From Luteolibacter rhizosphaerae (GTDB lineage: Bacteria; Verrucomicrobiota; Verrucomicrobiia; Verrucomicrobiales; Akkermansiaceae), in NCBI RefSeq assembly GCF_025950095.1, contig NZ_JAPDDR010000015.1, forward strand, positions 55,457-119,456: a stretch of DNA of 64,000 bases, read 5' to 3'. The position numbers were made by a program, and so were the translations under genes. Positions 43,374-51,948 of the stretch are shown here, piece after piece. The notes below the pieces were generated by a model. It had not been told where the DNA came from, did no database searches, and saw only the letters and a list, made by a program, of their open reading frames with translations. Within the stretch, counting starts at the first letter, position 1; each line of letters begins with the position of its first letter.

Positions 43374-44129
43374 ATGAGTTTTCCCGAATCCTCCCCCCGC
43401 AGCTTCAAGAGAGCCATCCTGAAACTCAGCGGGGAGGCCCTGCGCGAGCCCGGCAGCACCGACAATATCTCGCCGGAGATCGTCGAGCGCATCGCCTCGG
43501 AAGTCCGCGACGCCCTCGCTCCCGGTGATCTGGAACTCGGCATCGTCGTCGGTGGCGGGAATTTCTGGCGCGGCGCCTCCGCCAGCGCCCGCGGCATGGA
43601 CCGCGCCACTGCGGACTACGTCGGTATGCTGGCCACCGTGATGAACTCGCTCGCGCTGCAAGGCTCGCTCGAACACCACGGCGTGACTTGTGTGGTCCAG
43701 TCCGCGATCGAGATGAAGAACGTCGCGGAGACCTTCATTCGCCGGAAGGCGGAGCGGCACCTCGGCGAGCGCCGCGTCGTGATCTTCGCCGCCGGCACCG
43801 GCAGCCCCTTCTTCTCCACGGATACCACCGCCGCCCTGCGCGCCAGCGAGATGGGCGCGGATGTCGTCTTCAAGGCGACCATGGTCGATGGCGTCTACGA
43901 CTCCGACCCGAAGAAGAATCCCGATGCCAAGCGCTACTCCCGCATCGGCTTCCAGGACTGCATCTCCCGCCAGCTCAAGGTCATGGATGCCACCGCCTTC
44001 AGTCTCTGCATGGACAACAACATCCCGATCGTGATCTTCGATCTGGGTCCGGCGGGCAATATCACCAAGGCTCTCCGCGGCGAGCAGATCGGTACCGTCG
44101 TGACGGGCACCGAGACCGTCCTCGGCTGA
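43374..44129 (+). CDS. pyrH: UMP kinase
   Basis: A 251-residue kinase phosphorylating UMP to UDP. Motifs: ILKLSGEAL at the start, [10 protein letters not shown] (nucleotide-binding Gly loop), [38 protein letters not shown] and [22 protein letters not shown]. All are characteristic of bacterial PyrH, whose usual length is about 240. The ATG at 43374 (MSFPESS) is used. It is followed by frr after 38 nt, the standard bacterial gene order; tsf and rpsB are not upstream. Confidence 0.96.
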   Translation: MSFPESSPRSFKRAILKLSGEALREPGSTDNISPEIVERIASEVRDALAPGDLELGIVVGGGNFWRGASASARGMDRATADYVGMLATVMNSLALQGSLEHHGVTCVVQSAIEMKNVAETFIRRKAERHLGERRVVIFAAGTGSPFFSTDTTAALRASEMGADVVFKATMVDGVYDSDPKKNPDAKRYSRIGFQDCISRQLKVMDATAFSLCMDNNIPIVIFDLGPAGNITKALRGEQIGTVVTGTETVLG

Positions 44130-44167
44130 TTCTGGCCGCGCCCTCGATTTTCACTCTCTTTCCTGCT

Positions 44168-44734
44168 ATGGACCCGGAAACCGCCATCCTCGAAACCGAA
44201 GAATCCATGGAAAAGGCCGTGGAGTACCTTCACCACGAATTCGCCACCGTCCGCACGGGCAAGGCCTCCCCGGGCTTGATCGAGAACATCGACGTCCATG
44301 TCCCGAGCTACGGCAGCACCATGAAGCTCAAGCAACTGGCGATGATCACCGCGCCGGAAGCCCGCCTGCTCGAAGTGAAGGTCTTCGACCCCTCCACCAC
44401 GCAGGATGTGGAGCGCGCCATCCGCGAGTCCCGCCTCGGCCTCAATCCCGCCGCGGCCAGCATGTCGCTGAGGATTCCGATTCCGGAACTCTCCGAGGAG
44501 CGTCGCATCCAGATGGTGAAGCTGGTCAAGCAGCTCGCCGAGGAGGCCAAGGTCCGTGTCCGCTCCGCCCGCAAGGACGGCATGGACATGGCCAAGAAGC
44601 TCAAGAACGACAATCTCCTGACCGAGGACGGACAGAAGGACCACGAAACCGAGGTCCAGAAGCTCACCGACAAGTACGTGAAGATCATCGACGAGCAGGT
44701 CGCCGCCAAGGAGAAGGAAGTGATGAAGGTCTGA
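44168..44734 (+). CDS. frr: Ribosome recycling factor
   Basis: A 188-residue factor that, with EF-G, splits terminated ribosomes. It matches the family end to end: RTGKASPGLIENIDV, YGSTMKLKQLAMITAPEARLLEV in part, IRESRLGLNPA, IRIP-like RIPIPELSEERR and KLVKQLAEEAKVRVRSARKDG. Usual length is about 185. A longer open frame starting in pyrH is a shadow that joins this frame; the ATG at 44168 is the real start. Confidence 0.96.
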   Translation: MDPETAILETEESMEKAVEYLHHEFATVRTGKASPGLIENIDVHVPSYGSTMKLKQLAMITAPEARLLEVKVFDPSTTQDVERAIRESRLGLNPAAASMSLRIPIPELSEERRIQMVKLVKQLAEEAKVRVRSARKDGMDMAKKLKNDNLLTEDGQKDHETEVQKLTDKYVKIIDEQVAAKEKEVMKV

Positions 44735-44812
44735 GTAGCCTTCCATCCGCGCTGCTTATCTTTCACGGAGGCACTACATCATTGTCACCCCCGGCCCGGG
44801 ATGTCATGAGAT

Positions 44813-44829
44813 GGATCCGCATCGGATCC
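44813..44829. repeat. Small inverted repeat GGATCCG-CAT-CGGATCC
   Basis: A perfect 7-bp stem with 3-nt loop, 22 nt upstream of the GTG start at 44852. Possibly a leader hairpin or regulator site. Confidence 0.3.
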
Positions 44830-44851
44830 ACTCATCCATTCCCGGCGAGAT

Positions 44852-46174
44852 GTGAAAAAGTTCTTCTCCCTCTTCTTGTTTCTCCTGATCGGCGCCGTGC
44901 TGGTCTGGAAGTGGAAAAGCCTCGGCACGCAGATCCATCTCGCGCCGGCGGAGATCGTGGGCGGCGTCTTCCGGACCGAGGACCCGGCTCCAGGAAGACT
45001 CTACTATTTGACCAGCCAGTGGGAGAAGCGCGTCAGCCGCATCGGTACCCGTAGCTCCAGCACCAGAACCGTCGGCTGGCTCAATATCGATCTCTGGGAG
45101 ATCGATGCCGCCACCGCGCAGCCCGTCGTGCGCCGCAGGATCAAGCAGGCGAAGGTGCATGGTGATTCCAAGGCTCTGGGCTTGGAGCAGGGGATTCTTT
45201 GGGCCCGCATTCCCGAGCTCGTCGGGATCCGTGTGTCGGATGGGCAGATCGTCGCGGATAGCGCGAAGATCGAAGCCCGCAATCCCTCGCTCGCCGGCTT
45301 CATGCCGAAGCCGCCCCAAGCCGGTTACTTCCTCACCGATTCGATGCAGCCGCTGAAGTTCTCCGCGCAGACCGGGATGCTCGTCAGGCTCGATGATGCC
45401 CGAGTGATGAGAATTGATCCCCTCACCTTGGAAGCGACGCCTCATGTCGAGGCGAAGGCCGCGAACCAATCCGCCGAGGGCCCGGAAGCCTCCACGCCGG
45501 TTTACGGAATGGCACCGGTGTCTCCTGCCAATGGCATGGATTGGTATGCCATGGTCCGCGGTCTCGCCATCGAGAAGTCCGGGGGAAAGGAATGGATCGG
45601 CCTCTTGGCCGAGCCCGACCTAGCGATGCTTCAGGAGCGCCATGTGGTCACCCACCAGATGGACTTTACGGTACCGCGCAGGCAGCGCCTCTACAGGGCG
45701 GAGATCGAGACCGTTCAAGAGTTTCTCGGGCTTCGCACTGTCTACAAGAACCCCGCCGTTCTTCCCGAGAGTCCGGAATTCCTGATGGCCGGACTACTCA
45801 CCCAAGGTCCCGGCGGCTACGGCCAGCAGTCCGCCCTGTGGCGTCGGGAGCCGGACAGCGTGTTCGTCCTCTCCCGCGACCGCCTCGGCGAGGATGGCCG
45901 CCTGCAGCTCTCCCGCGTGACCGGCCCGAAGGGCGCTCCCGCGTGGAGCACCGCCCTGCCGCTCTCCAATATGAGTGCCTGGCTACCCGGCGAGCGTCAC
46001 GCCCTGATGCTCGGCCCGGCACCTTCCGCCGAGCATTCGCCCATGGCCGAAGAGAACGAGAATCCGGCCCAGCATATCCTCTCCATCGATCTCCAGACCG
46101 GGGCCATCCAATCCTTCAATCCCGATCTCCATCGTGACTGGCCTGCCGAAGGGAATCCGGCTCCAGCGTCGTGA
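44852..46174 (+). CDS. Membrane-anchored protein of unknown function
   Basis: A 440-residue protein starting with GTG. The N-terminus KKFFSLFLFLLIGAVLVWKWKS is a single anchor or uncleaved signal. The rest is extracytoplasmic, with propeller-like short strands such as LGLEQGILWARIPELVGIRVSDGQIV and a C-terminal part ending in a Pro/Ala tail. It is reminiscent of proteins tracking a measured value (repeated GxxW/SxD blocks), but I cannot name a family. It is 117 nt after frr and probably transcribed separately. Codon use is like its neighbours. Confidence 0.75.
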   Translation: MKKFFSLFLFLLIGAVLVWKWKSLGTQIHLAPAEIVGGVFRTEDPAPGRLYYLTSQWEKRVSRIGTRSSSTRTVGWLNIDLWEIDAATAQPVVRRRIKQAKVHGDSKALGLEQGILWARIPELVGIRVSDGQIVADSAKIEARNPSLAGFMPKPPQAGYFLTDSMQPLKFSAQTGMLVRLDDARVMRIDPLTLEATPHVEAKAANQSAEGPEASTPVYGMAPVSPANGMDWYAMVRGLAIEKSGGKEWIGLLAEPDLAMLQERHVVTHQMDFTVPRRQRLYRAEIETVQEFLGLRTVYKNPAVLPESPEFLMAGLLTQGPGGYGQQSALWRREPDSVFVLSRDRLGEDGRLQLSRVTGPKGAPAWSTALPLSNMSAWLPGERHALMLGPAPSAEHSPMAEENENPAQHILSIDLQTGAIQSFNPDLHRDWPAEGNPAPAS

Positions 46175-46222
46175 GTCACGGTCCGCGGACTACCTTGTCT
46201 TATGAGTCGGGCTGAAGGTCCC

Positions 46223-46256
46223 GATAAACTGGCGGAGGGGATGGGATTGACCTCCG
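46223..46256 (-). pseudogene. Degenerate copy of the tRNA-Ser 3' end and flank
   Basis: The stretch around AAACTGGCGGAGGGG at 46226-46240 matches the 3' end, CCA and flank of the intact tRNA-Ser (46406-46420), then diverges with small changes. It is too short and damaged to be a tRNA. Confidence 0.6.
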
Positions 46257-46408
46257 GTCCATGCCGGTTTGCGGCTGCGCCGATGTGAAGATGGTCGCGA
46301 TTGCTCCCGCCGCATTCAAACCCGCTCGCTTCGCTCGAAAGAGTTCTCATCCCCCCCCTCGTTGTGAGGCGAATCTATGGGCTGCCACGGATCCTGAGAG
46401 AGACAAAC

Positions 46409-46496
46409 TGGCGGAGGGGGTGGGATTCGAACCCACGGTAGGTTACCCTACTTCGGTTTTCAAGACCGACGCGATAGACCACTCTGCCACCCCTCC
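46409..46496 (-). tRNA. tRNA-Ser (anticodon TGA), CCA encoded
   Basis: An 88-nt class II tRNA on the minus strand. Acceptor stem GGAGGGG/CCCCTCC; anticodon arm CGGTC-TTGAAAA-type loop giving anticodon TGA; a long variable arm GTAGGGTAACCTAC; T-loop TTCGAAT; discriminator G; encoded CCA. It is intact and typical, while damaged copies of its two ends flank the neighbouring accessory region. Confidence 0.95.
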
Positions 46497-46544
46497 GTGA
46501 GGTTCAGGCCGGTCTGCCGAGGACTTGTTGGCATGCCCCGCGAT
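46461..46544. repeat. Direct repeat copy 1 (tRNA-Ser 5' half plus upstream flank)
   Basis: This 84-nt stretch (anticodon-side half of the tRNA and 48 nt beyond its 5' end) recurs with about a dozen differences at 48254-48337. Together they bracket a 1.7-kb segment with two unknown genes. Confidence 0.75.
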
Positions 46545-46681
46545 GATTCGCAAGCGCTCAGAACAAATCCGATCCCGGCGGCTTCGGCCGCGGGCCTTCG
46601 ATTCGTGAACGTATTCTCGCCCCTCCGGGTCGTAAGGTGGCCGGGGCTTTTCTTTTGCCCGCGTGCTGCCATGACTTTCCC

Positions 46682-47179
46682 GTGAAGCTGGCCCTGCACC
46701 GCTCTATCATCTTCTGGTCCGGCATCCTCGTGATGGCTTTTATCTGCTGGGCTTGGAGAGACTCGCAGCAAGCCGTCACTCTTGCCACAATCGGTAGTCC
46801 CTCGGCGTTTCATGGGCATAGCGGCATTTTATTCCGGGAAACCCATTCAGATGAGGCCGGGGTGTGGCGTTACCCAGCAACGAGCTTTTACGATAATCCT
46901 GTCACGCCTGATCCGTTCCCGCCACCGTTCACCTTCACTACCGAGTTCGACGCCTTGGATCGCAAAGTTGAAATGATCAATACTCTTCCCGAGCTTCTAC
47001 TCGATAGAGCAATTCCGATCCGGATTGCAGCGGAATATTGGGCCCCGGAGGGCATCCACAACAATCTCACACTCTTCATCCCCCACTGGCTCCTCTTGCT
47101 CTCCTTCGCGCTCCCATGGTCCGCCCTGCTGTTCTGGCGGGCGAGGCGGAGGAAGAGGGGGGCACTCAGGGGTGCATGA
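46682..47179 (+). CDS. Two-helix membrane protein of unknown function
   Basis: A 165-residue protein starting with GTG. It has one membrane helix near the N-terminus (IIFWSGILVMAFICWAW, about 8-24), an extracytoplasmic central part of about 100 residues, and a second helix near the C-terminus (WLLLLSFALPWSALLFW) followed by a basic tail ARRRKRG. I recognise no family, though the organisation is protein-like and the basic tail fits a positive-inside topology. It lies inside the segment bracketed by the tRNA-Ser-derived repeats. A GTG start 15 codons earlier is possible. Confidence 0.6.
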   Translation: MKLALHRSIIFWSGILVMAFICWAWRDSQQAVTLATIGSPSAFHGHSGILFRETHSDEAGVWRYPATSFYDNPVTPDPFPPPFTFTTEFDALDRKVEMINTLPELLLDRAIPIRIAAEYWAPEGIHNNLTLFIPHWLLLLSFALPWSALLFWRARRRKRGALRGA

Positions 47180-47230
47180 CCCGCCTCGGCTGCGAGAATG
47201 GCCGGGGCTTTTTGTTGCGATGGAAAGAAT

Positions 47231-47302
47231 GACGCCACAAGGCATAACGGGGAGGTCTTAGCCCCGAAGGACATCGACAGTCCGCACCGGCCCCGTGGCG
47301 TC
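47231..47302. repeat. Inverted-repeat-bounded spacer element
   Basis: GACGCCAC (47231-47238) and GTGGCGTC (47295-47302) are perfect 8-bp inverted ends of a 72-nt noncoding element between the two accessory genes. Confidence 0.4.
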
Positions 47303-47359
47303 GGGTGAATGATGGCATGCCGGTCAATGCTCCGCTGGTAATCCGGGAGGGGCTTTTTA

Positions 47360-48025
47360 TCACGCTCTTGTTGAAACAAACCGCTTAAGATGGGCATAGG
47401 TAAGAGTAAGTTTCCCCTTTCCCCCGGTGTAGTCCATAAAGCCGCCAGTAAAGATTTCATAGCATCCTGTCCTCGCTATGCGGTTCATAAAGTCGCGCAC
47501 CTGCTCAACAGGTAGGCCAATCTCATCTGCCGCTGCTTCCTCAAAAGCATCCCAGAAAGTGTTAACCCACTGGAGGTCGTTGTCTTCCCGATTGCGGGGG
47601 TGGTCTGAGAACCTATCTAGTATAGACAGGGCCTTGAGTTCCCGGAAGCTGAGCTCATCTAAGATCTTCAATAAATCCTCATACTCCTCCACGTCGCAGG
47701 CTTCAGGATCGCTGCCATTGGCAAGCAAGTTGGCGAAAAGGGCGATCTTCTCACTGTGCCTTGTTTCGAGCGCAGCCTTGGTGGTGGTGACGAACTTATG
47801 AAGGAAATCATCAGATTCGATCACGTCCTTTGTTAGGGAAACTTCACCCTCGGCCAATGCTTTGAAGAAGGTCTCTGTTCGCTTCTTTCGAATCGTTTCT
47901 AGACGTCCAATTAGCACGGTGTCCGCAGCGCCCCCGAGCCCGAGCGGAATCAATTGGCTGAGCGCCCTGACAAAATATGAATCTTGGTACCCCTCTAGGA
48001 TCTTTTCTGGCAGGTCGGAGTGCAT
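47360..48025 (-). CDS. Unknown accessory protein of lower GC
   Basis: A 221-residue protein whose DNA is clearly less GC-rich than its surroundings, with codons such as AAA, AAT, TTT and TTA that neighbours avoid. It has an N-terminal Gly-rich hydrophobic stretch (ALSQLIPLGLGGAADTVLIG, about 20-39), a basic helix, and a helical middle (FLHKFVTTTKAALETRHSEK) with acidic C-terminal regions. This layout resembles uncharacterised DUF4393-like proteins from mobile or defence regions, but I cannot assign it. It lies between tRNA-derived repeats and is the strongest sign of horizontal transfer in the window. Confidence 0.65.
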   Translation of the reverse strand: MHSDLPEKILEGYQDSYFVRALSQLIPLGLGGAADTVLIGRLETIRKKRTETFFKALAEGEVSLTKDVIESDDFLHKFVTTTKAALETRHSEKIALFANLLANGSDPEACDVEEYEDLLKILDELSFRELKALSILDRFSDHPRNREDNDLQWVNTFWDAFEEAAADEIGLPVEQVRDFMNRIARTGCYEIFTGGFMDYTGGKGKLTLTYAHLKRFVSTRA

Positions 48026-48336
48026 GCCCTCATTTAGCGAATCGCAGGCTGCTGCGCTGCTACAATATCCCCGCTACGTTAGAGTCTCCCGGTCCTAAGC
48101 CCGTAAGCGATCGACTCGGCAGGGGTGATACCGATTTGTATACTGCTTTTGAAGGGAATCGGCTTTCTTTGATCATTATGCGTCGTTCCCAACTTGCTTT
48201 GTTGCAACAGAATCGGACGCTCGCCAATACTCTTAAACGCGCGGAAGGGTGCTCAAGACCGAAGCGATAGACAACTCTGCCACCCCTCCGTGAGGTTCAG
48301 ATCGTTCTGCCGGAGACTTATTGGCATGCCATGCGA
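48026..48336. other. 310-bp AT-richer spacer with tRNA-derived sequence
   Basis: No supported gene. The left part (48026-48250) continues the lower-GC composition of the adjacent accessory gene and could hold its promoter. The right part (48254-48336) is the repeat copy of the tRNA-Ser half and flank. Confidence 0.5.
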
Positions 48337-48337
48337 T
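48254..48337. repeat. Direct repeat copy 2 (degenerate tRNA-Ser 5' half and flank)
   Basis: Copy of 46461-46544. The tRNA-derived part (48254-48290) differs at only two positions; the flank differs more. It ends at the stop codon of the lipoprotein gene. Confidence 0.75.
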
Positions 48338-48807
48338 CAGTAAACGTATTCCTCCTCCGGGGAGTAGGGGGCAGGGGATCCGCCGGATGGCGTGCCGTGA
48401 CTACCGGCCGGTGGCAGCGATCCTTGGAATTCCCCGAAAGCCTGTTGGAAGGAGCGCTCCGCCACCTTGTCACGGCCCCACATCGGCATGCCCGCGCCGC
48501 GGCCATTGCCCTCGGCCAGCACCGTCCGGCCGTCCCGCAGCGCGATCCGCGTGTCGGTATTGATCGGGCCCTCGGAGATCCGGAATTCGAGATTCAGTTC
48601 GCCTGCCCCATTCCGCACCGGCTGATAGCCGCCGCTGCGCAGGGCTCCGTCCACCTCGCGCACGTAGGTTCGCTCGCGGTCGGACAACTCCGCCGGCATC
48701 CCCACCGTCACCGGCGCGTCGTCCGGCGTGAACTCGGTGCGGGACGCGCATGAGGACAGGATCACCAGCGGCAATCCGGCGGCCAACCAACTCTTGAAGC
48801 TCTGCAT
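48337..48807 (-). CDS. Lipoprotein of unknown function
   Basis: A 156-residue protein with a lipoprotein signal peptide (LAAGLPLVILSSCAS), the lipobox cysteine being about residue 20. The mature domain contains RTYVREVDGALRSGGYQPV and a Gly-rich section, then a Pro/Ser-rich C-terminus ending EEEYVY. The start at 48807 (MQSFKSW) gives a normal n-region; 48843 would lengthen it abnormally. No enzyme motif seen. Probably attached to the outer or inner membrane. Confidence 0.75.
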   Translation of the reverse strand: MQSFKSWLAAGLPLVILSSCASRTEFTPDDAPVTVGMPAELSDRERTYVREVDGALRSGGYQPVRNGAGELNLEFRISEGPINTDTRIALRDGRTVLAEGNGRGAGMPMWGRDKVAERSFQQAFGEFQGSLPPAGSHGTPSGGSPAPYSPEEEYVY

Positions 48808-48903
48808 CGCGGCGATCCTAGGGAGGTGGCTTCCGGCATTCAAGCCTGCCGCGAGAGTGGCGCGACGACCCTTGTCGCCGCGCCGTGGCCTGTCAGGCGG
48901 TCT

Positions 48904-51804
48904 TCAATCGAAGGTATCGCCGAACTTCCACATCTGGTTGGTACCCCCGTTCGAGGGCTGGACCGTGACCGAGGCCCCGTTGGCAACCGACTGCCCCTGC
49001 ACATCCATGCTCCAGGTCGTGTCGTAGTCCGGGTTGAAGCGCATCCAGCCGCCTCCCACCCGCACGGGCAGCCAGCGTTGGTTGCTACCGTTGTGCGTAT
49101 TCCATACCGACACGGTCGAGATGCCGATGTTCACGTCGAGCGACTTCGTGGGATGCACCACGGAGCCGAAGACGATCCGGCCGCTGCCTGCATCGTTCAC
49201 CCGCCACTGCTGGTGCGTCTGCCCGTTCCAGTGCCACATCCGCACCGTCGCGCCGTTGTTAGGGTTCGCGCCATCCACTTCCACCGCCTGCGCCTGCGCA
49301 TGGTTCGGGATCAAGCGGTAGTTCGCGTTCGGCACGATGCCTACCAGCTCCGGCTTCCACTGCTGGCCCGCGCCGCTGTTCCAAGCCCACTGCAGCACGT
49401 CGCCGTTGCCCTGTGCCATGTCGATCACCTGGCCGCTGTTGCCGTTGCTGCCCTTGTGCGCCAGATACAGGTTCCCGTTCGGCTGCTGCCGCACGTAGAA
49501 GCGCTGGGCATCACTGCCGCTCGCCGTGTGCTGCACAAGGTCCGCACCGTTCGCGTAGCTGTTGCCGATCACATCGATCCACTTGTCGCTTCCCTGGCGA
49601 TTGAAGCTATAGGTGCCATCGCTGTTCCGCCATGCCACCCAGCGCTGCGCCGTGTCCGCATCGTTGGATGTGGCCATCACCAGCGGCAGCGCGTTGCCCG
49701 TGCCCGCCGGTCCGGAGAGCGACTGGTTGTTGTAGTGGTTCACCAGCCGATAGACCCCGCCGCTGACCAGCGGGCGATGTCCCCCGGCGTAGCGCGGGCC
49801 GAATGAGATCTGGATCGTCGCATAGCGGTTCGGGTTCGTGCCGCCCACGCTCAGCGTTTTGAAGGTCACATCGGACAGGCTGTCGTGCCATTCCTGATTC
49901 ACGCCCAGCGGCGCATCGCCGGAGTGGTAGGAGGGATTGTTGAAGTCCACCAGGGCCGTGCCGCTGCCAGCCCAGCTCTTCTCCGTGTGGAAGGTCACCC
50001 CGTTCGTGAAGGCGGTGTGCACGCTGTCCACGTTGTTGCCCAGAATGCTCAGCCAGTAGGTCTCGCCATCCGGACGATCCACCTTCAGTCCGCGGACGCG
50101 GCCATCGTTCAGGTTGATGGCCCCGTCGTTCTGATAGATCGTATAGGTCCCGCTTCGCGAGACCGTGGACACCGTGTTGTCCGGCAGCCAACCCAGCCGG
50201 TTCAGGTAGTTCATGTTGAAGCTCCGCGTGGAGTGCACCGAGCCGTTGTTCCCCATCCAGCAGGAGGAGTCGTTGTACTCCTGCTGAGTGCGGCTGGGCG
50301 ACATCGGGTTGCCATCGCTGCTCCGCCAGGTGTTCGCATGCGGCAGGCCGAGCACGTGGCCATATTCATGGATGAAGACCCAGGCCGCGAAGTTGTTCTC
50401 CATGATGATGTTGTTTCCGTAGGCCACGCCCGCGTAGCCTTGGCCCGGATCGGGCAGGATCACCACATAGGTGCTGTAGTTCGCCAGATTGTAGCCGCCT
50501 GCCTGCGCCAGCGCCTTGCACTGGTTCATCCAGTCGTCGCGGTTCGTCCACGAGCTGAGCTGATAGACCGGCGTGAAGGTCAGTGAGATCCCCGCCTTGC
50601 CATAGGAGGCGAGCTGCATCCGGTTGTGGAAGTCCGTCGCCGCATTCGTCAGATAGCTGTTGTCCAGCATCTGCGAAGTCAGATTCCGCCCGCCGCCCTG
50701 CGCCCGCATGATCAGCAGGGATTTCGTCCCGTGCGTGTGGCTCGTCGGCGGCCTGCCGAAGACGCCGTCATGACCGGAGGCACTGCTATCGCCGCTGGCA
50801 TACTGCGCGTGCGGCGAGGGATTCCAGTTCTCGTCGTTCGTGGTCTGCCGCGATTGCGATTCCGCCAGCGCCAGCGATGACTCCACCGCTCCGAGGTGCG
50901 CGGAGCAACACGCCGTCGCTTGCCGCTCGCCGAACTGCACCATGGCTGCGGCTTCCGCATTCGCGACCGGCACGGCCCCCGGTGTCTCATCGATCCGGCA
51001 CAGGTCGATTGGGTCCGCGCCCGATCTCTCGCCGAGCTCCAGCTCCCGCAGCGCGCTATCGAGCACCGCCAAACGCCCGTCCACCGCGATGCCGTGAATC
51101 GAGCCGTCGTCGATGAAGGACATCTTCGCCCGCTCGCCATAGCGATACGCATCATAGCGCACGCCATCCACCTCGGCGAAGTCCGGCGACTCCTCGGCCG
51201 TTTCACCTTGGTGAGCCAGCACCCAGACTCGCCCGGCATCGCCGGTGCCGCTTACCCGTGACTCCATCAGCCCGGCGAATTCCTCGGGCAAGGCATCGCG
51301 AACCGCCATCGGCAGCGCATTCGCCAGCGCCCGTCGAGGATCCGCCTCGATCTGACCGGAGATTGCTGTTAGACGCGCTACCGCGAGCCTTCGTCCCTCT
51401 CCCGTCATCGTCGCGCGCTCCGCCTCGGAGCCCGACGCATATCGTTTCGTCCACTCCGCGAAGTCGCGGATCACCGGATCAGGATCGCTGTCCCAAGTGG
51501 CTCCCATGATCTTCCTCTCCGGGAGTGCTGCGGCCTTCGCCGCGCCCTCCGCCTCCGCCGTCCCGAAGGAAAGCGCGGCAGCTCCTTGCTTCTCGCGTCG
51601 CGCCGTCTGCGAAGCCGGGGCAGACGGCTTCAACTGCGGTGTTTCTCTTCCGGGCTCCGTGGTGCTCGCCGAGGGCAGAGGCGGGCTGGTCCACATCTTC
51701 GTGCCGGTCGCTCCGGCCACTAACAGCACCAGCACGATCCCGGCGCGTGTACATCTTGAACGGGCCTTCCGGTCCTTTGGACCGGTGCTTTCTTTTGGCT
51801 TCAT
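48904..51804 (-). CDS. Secreted metzincin-type metallopeptidase with ricin-type lectin domains
   Basis: A 966-residue exported protease. An N-terminal helix (about 22-38) anchors or exports it. A prodomain-like region of about 300 residues follows. The catalytic domain carries HEYGHVLGLPH at 479-489, the zinc motif of metzincins, with NPMSP downstream as a plausible Met-turn. From about 690 to the end the sequence has repeated Q-x-W motifs (QRWVAW, QQWKPE, HQQWRV, NQRWLP, NQMWKF), diagnostic of ricin-B beta-trefoil lectin units, probably two. Reprolysin-like enzymes with lectin tails degrade glycoprotein or matrix substrates. It is a lone gene; the preceding small membrane protein gene ends 144 nt upstream. 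Confidence 0.9.
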   Translation of the reverse strand: MKPKESTGPKDRKARSRCTRAGIVLVLLVAGATGTKMWTSPPLPSASTTEPGRETPQLKPSAPASQTARREKQGAAALSFGTAEAEGAAKAAALPERKIMGATWDSDPDPVIRDFAEWTKRYASGSEAERATMTGEGRRLAVARLTAISGQIEADPRRALANALPMAVRDALPEEFAGLMESRVSGTGDAGRVWVLAHQGETAEESPDFAEVDGVRYDAYRYGERAKMSFIDDGSIHGIAVDGRLAVLDSALRELELGERSGADPIDLCRIDETPGAVPVANAEAAAMVQFGERQATACCSAHLGAVESSLALAESQSRQTTNDENWNPSPHAQYASGDSSASGHDGVFGRPPTSHTHGTKSLLIMRAQGGGRNLTSQMLDNSYLTNAATDFHNRMQLASYGKAGISLTFTPVYQLSSWTNRDDWMNQCKALAQAGGYNLANYSTYVVILPDPGQGYAGVAYGNNIIMENNFAAWVFIHEYGHVLGLPHANTWRSSDGNPMSPSRTQQEYNDSSCWMGNNGSVHSTRSFNMNYLNRLGWLPDNTVSTVSRSGTYTIYQNDGAINLNDGRVRGLKVDRPDGETYWLSILGNNVDSVHTAFTNGVTFHTEKSWAGSGTALVDFNNPSYHSGDAPLGVNQEWHDSLSDVTFKTLSVGGTNPNRYATIQISFGPRYAGGHRPLVSGGVYRLVNHYNNQSLSGPAGTGNALPLVMATSNDADTAQRWVAWRNSDGTYSFNRQGSDKWIDVIGNSYANGADLVQHTASGSDAQRFYVRQQPNGNLYLAHKGSNGNSGQVIDMAQGNGDVLQWAWNSGAGQQWKPELVGIVPNANYRLIPNHAQAQAVEVDGANPNNGATVRMWHWNGQTHQQWRVNDAGSGRIVFGSVVHPTKSLDVNIGISTVSVWNTHNGSNQRWLPVRVGGGWMRFNPDYDTTWSMDVQGQSVANGASVTVQPSNGGTNQMWKFGDTFD

Positions 51805-51948
51805 GGTTTCTCTCGGGTTTCCGATTTCCCTCCGCCTCGCGGCAGAGAGATATCTTTGTGTGGTCTCGATCCGCCCGAAGAACGGATCTCCACGCTAACC
51901 ATGATGCTGGCCGGTCCAGCCTTGCCTACCTACCCGGTTGGACAGTTT

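Noticed and set aside
43688..44168. Extension of the frr frame into pyrH
   Set aside because: The extra 160 codons are pyrH in another frame; frr starts at 44168 with the normal family N-terminus.
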